A DNA stretch of 27,177 bases from IMG/VR virus record IMGVR_UViG_3300030419_005236, positions 1 through 27,177 of that record. The stretch is one strand, 5' to 3'. Below, piece after piece: positions 26,558-27,177 of the stretch. The DNA is from a virus. The position numbers were made by a program, and so were the translations under genes. The first letter of the stretch is position 1, and each line of letters starts with the position of its first letter. Under the pieces are notes generated by a model. The model worked only from the letters and a program-made list of their open reading frames with translations, did no database searches and was not told where the DNA came from.

Positions 26558-27177
26558 ATGGCTCTTATAGATAAAATAAGGGAATCGCTAGAAGTATCAG
26601 TTAATAGTAACCACTTCAACGCAAACGATCCAGTACATGTAAACATCAGTCATAAAAAGATTCGATACAACTTCGTATCAGGAAATGACACAGATTTTAC
26701 GTTAGAAGAAAAGAGAGCGTTGATAGAAGAGTTTGGTTATAATATTGAACCGGTAATAAATGTTCCAGCCTTCGATCCATTAAATCCAGATGCCGATGTA
26801 ATACAACCATGCATGACTGATGTTCTATTCGATGGTGTATCAATAGATGAAATAATAAAAATGGATGATGAAAGTGGCTCATCAGTCTTCGCACAGATGA
26901 TTCAAAATTTAAGAAACCCACCAGTTGATCCTGATCCGGATGAAGATATAACATTGGATAGATTTACTTTCAATTATGGACATGACTTTGCTTCATATGT
27001 AATAAATCAAGTATTATCAGAAAATTATTTACCAGGTACTGACTACGTAGCTATCTGTTCTGTAAAAGATAGTAATGAACCAAATGGATATAGAATGGAG
27101 ATCAATCCATCCTGGGTGAATAAAGTTGAACCAGAACTAGAAGGGGGTTTCGTTGAAGCAGCTGATGATCTTACTAG
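26558..27177 (+). CDS. Virion structural protein, 3' end beyond the window
   Basis: ATG 26558 starts a frame that stays open to the right edge (206 codons). It begins MALIDKIRESLEVSVNSNHF, followed by FVSGNDTDFTLEEKRALIEE and Pro/Asp-rich text (NPPVDPDPDEDITLDRF). Part of the baseplate/tail operon by position; the family is not recognised. Confidence 0.65.
   Translation, partial: MALIDKIRESLEVSVNSNHFNANDPVHVNISHKKIRYNFVSGNDTDFTLEEKRALIEEFGYNIEPVINVPAFDPLNPDADVIQPCMTDVLFDGVSIDEIIKMDDESGSSVFAQMIQNLRNPPVDPDPDEDITLDRFTFNYGHDFASYVINQVLSENYLPGTDYVAICSVKDSNEPNGYRMEINPSWVNKVEPELEGGFVEAADDLT

Noticed and set aside
26697-26954. Minus-strand frame near the right edge
   Set aside because: It lies opposite the open structural gene from 26558, which has the better protein sequence and operon context.

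Overview
This window is a densely packed, clearly AT-rich segment of a contractile-tailed phage of the T4-like superfamily, most probably a marine myovirus of the cyanophage/pelagiphage type. The evidence is a T4 gp55-like late sigma factor, a baseplate block in the marine T4-like order (gp5-like hub, gp25, gp6 and large virion proteins), a T4-type late promoter box TATAAATA, a CobS/MoxR-like AAA+ ATPase, and many small genes with ATGA or TAATG overlaps. No rRNA, tRNA, CRISPR array or insertion sequence was seen. The host cannot be settled from this window; a cyanobacterium or a SAR11-type bacterium are only guesses.

Layout. (1) 1-4940, all plus strand: a 5'-truncated Nudix hydrolase, small membrane proteins, a GT-A glycosyltransferase and a GalE-like sugar epimerase, a small lipoprotein, a MazG-like pyrophosphohydrolase, several tiny zinc-ribbon or basic proteins, and two GIY-YIG-type proteins. 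(2) 4940-7467: regulatory-rich DNA with short hairpins, two copies of a repeated sigma70-like promoter, the AAA+ ATPase, then a 508-bp gene-poor region with a terminator, a C10 run, 23-bp tandem repeats and palindromes, which may be a replication origin or control region. (3) 7468-9625: four hypothetical genes and a very acidic 81-aa protein driven by further copies of the same promoter, ending in an intrinsic terminator. (4) 9676-11890: an 11-residue Cys-rich micropeptide, a membrane protein, then a run of small Lys-rich proteins sharing the N-terminal pattern K-L-x-[DE]-L-x-P-x-x-E. This resembles in form the T4 capsid-targeting sequence of internal head proteins and is the most interesting system here. 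(5) 11896-13107: another promoter copy and small genes including a SWIM zinc finger. (6) 13095-14753: a minus-strand virion-like gene and a plus-strand exported protein diverging from a palindromic late promoter. (7) 14750-16764: a phosphoribosyltransferase, two small helical proteins and a likely lysis group (membrane-anchored 3D-domain protein plus two small membrane proteins). (8) 16861-18573: an HD-domain phosphohydrolase and the late sigma factor gp55. (9) 18619-27177: the baseplate/tail structural operon, running off the right edge.

Seven copies of one promoter design were found (C-TGTTG-Y-C, 17-18 bp spacer, TATnTT-like -10; five of them followed by GTTAAAAA-GGA, with looser versions at the other two). 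They sit just after stop codons and probably form one early or middle regulon of host-type promoters, while the TATAAATA site answers to gp55. Two genes (3881 and 15555) can only be opened with an ATC start codon behind a well-placed ribosome binding site, so their starts deserve proteomic or resequencing checks. All functional statements rest on reading motifs by eye; no database search was run.
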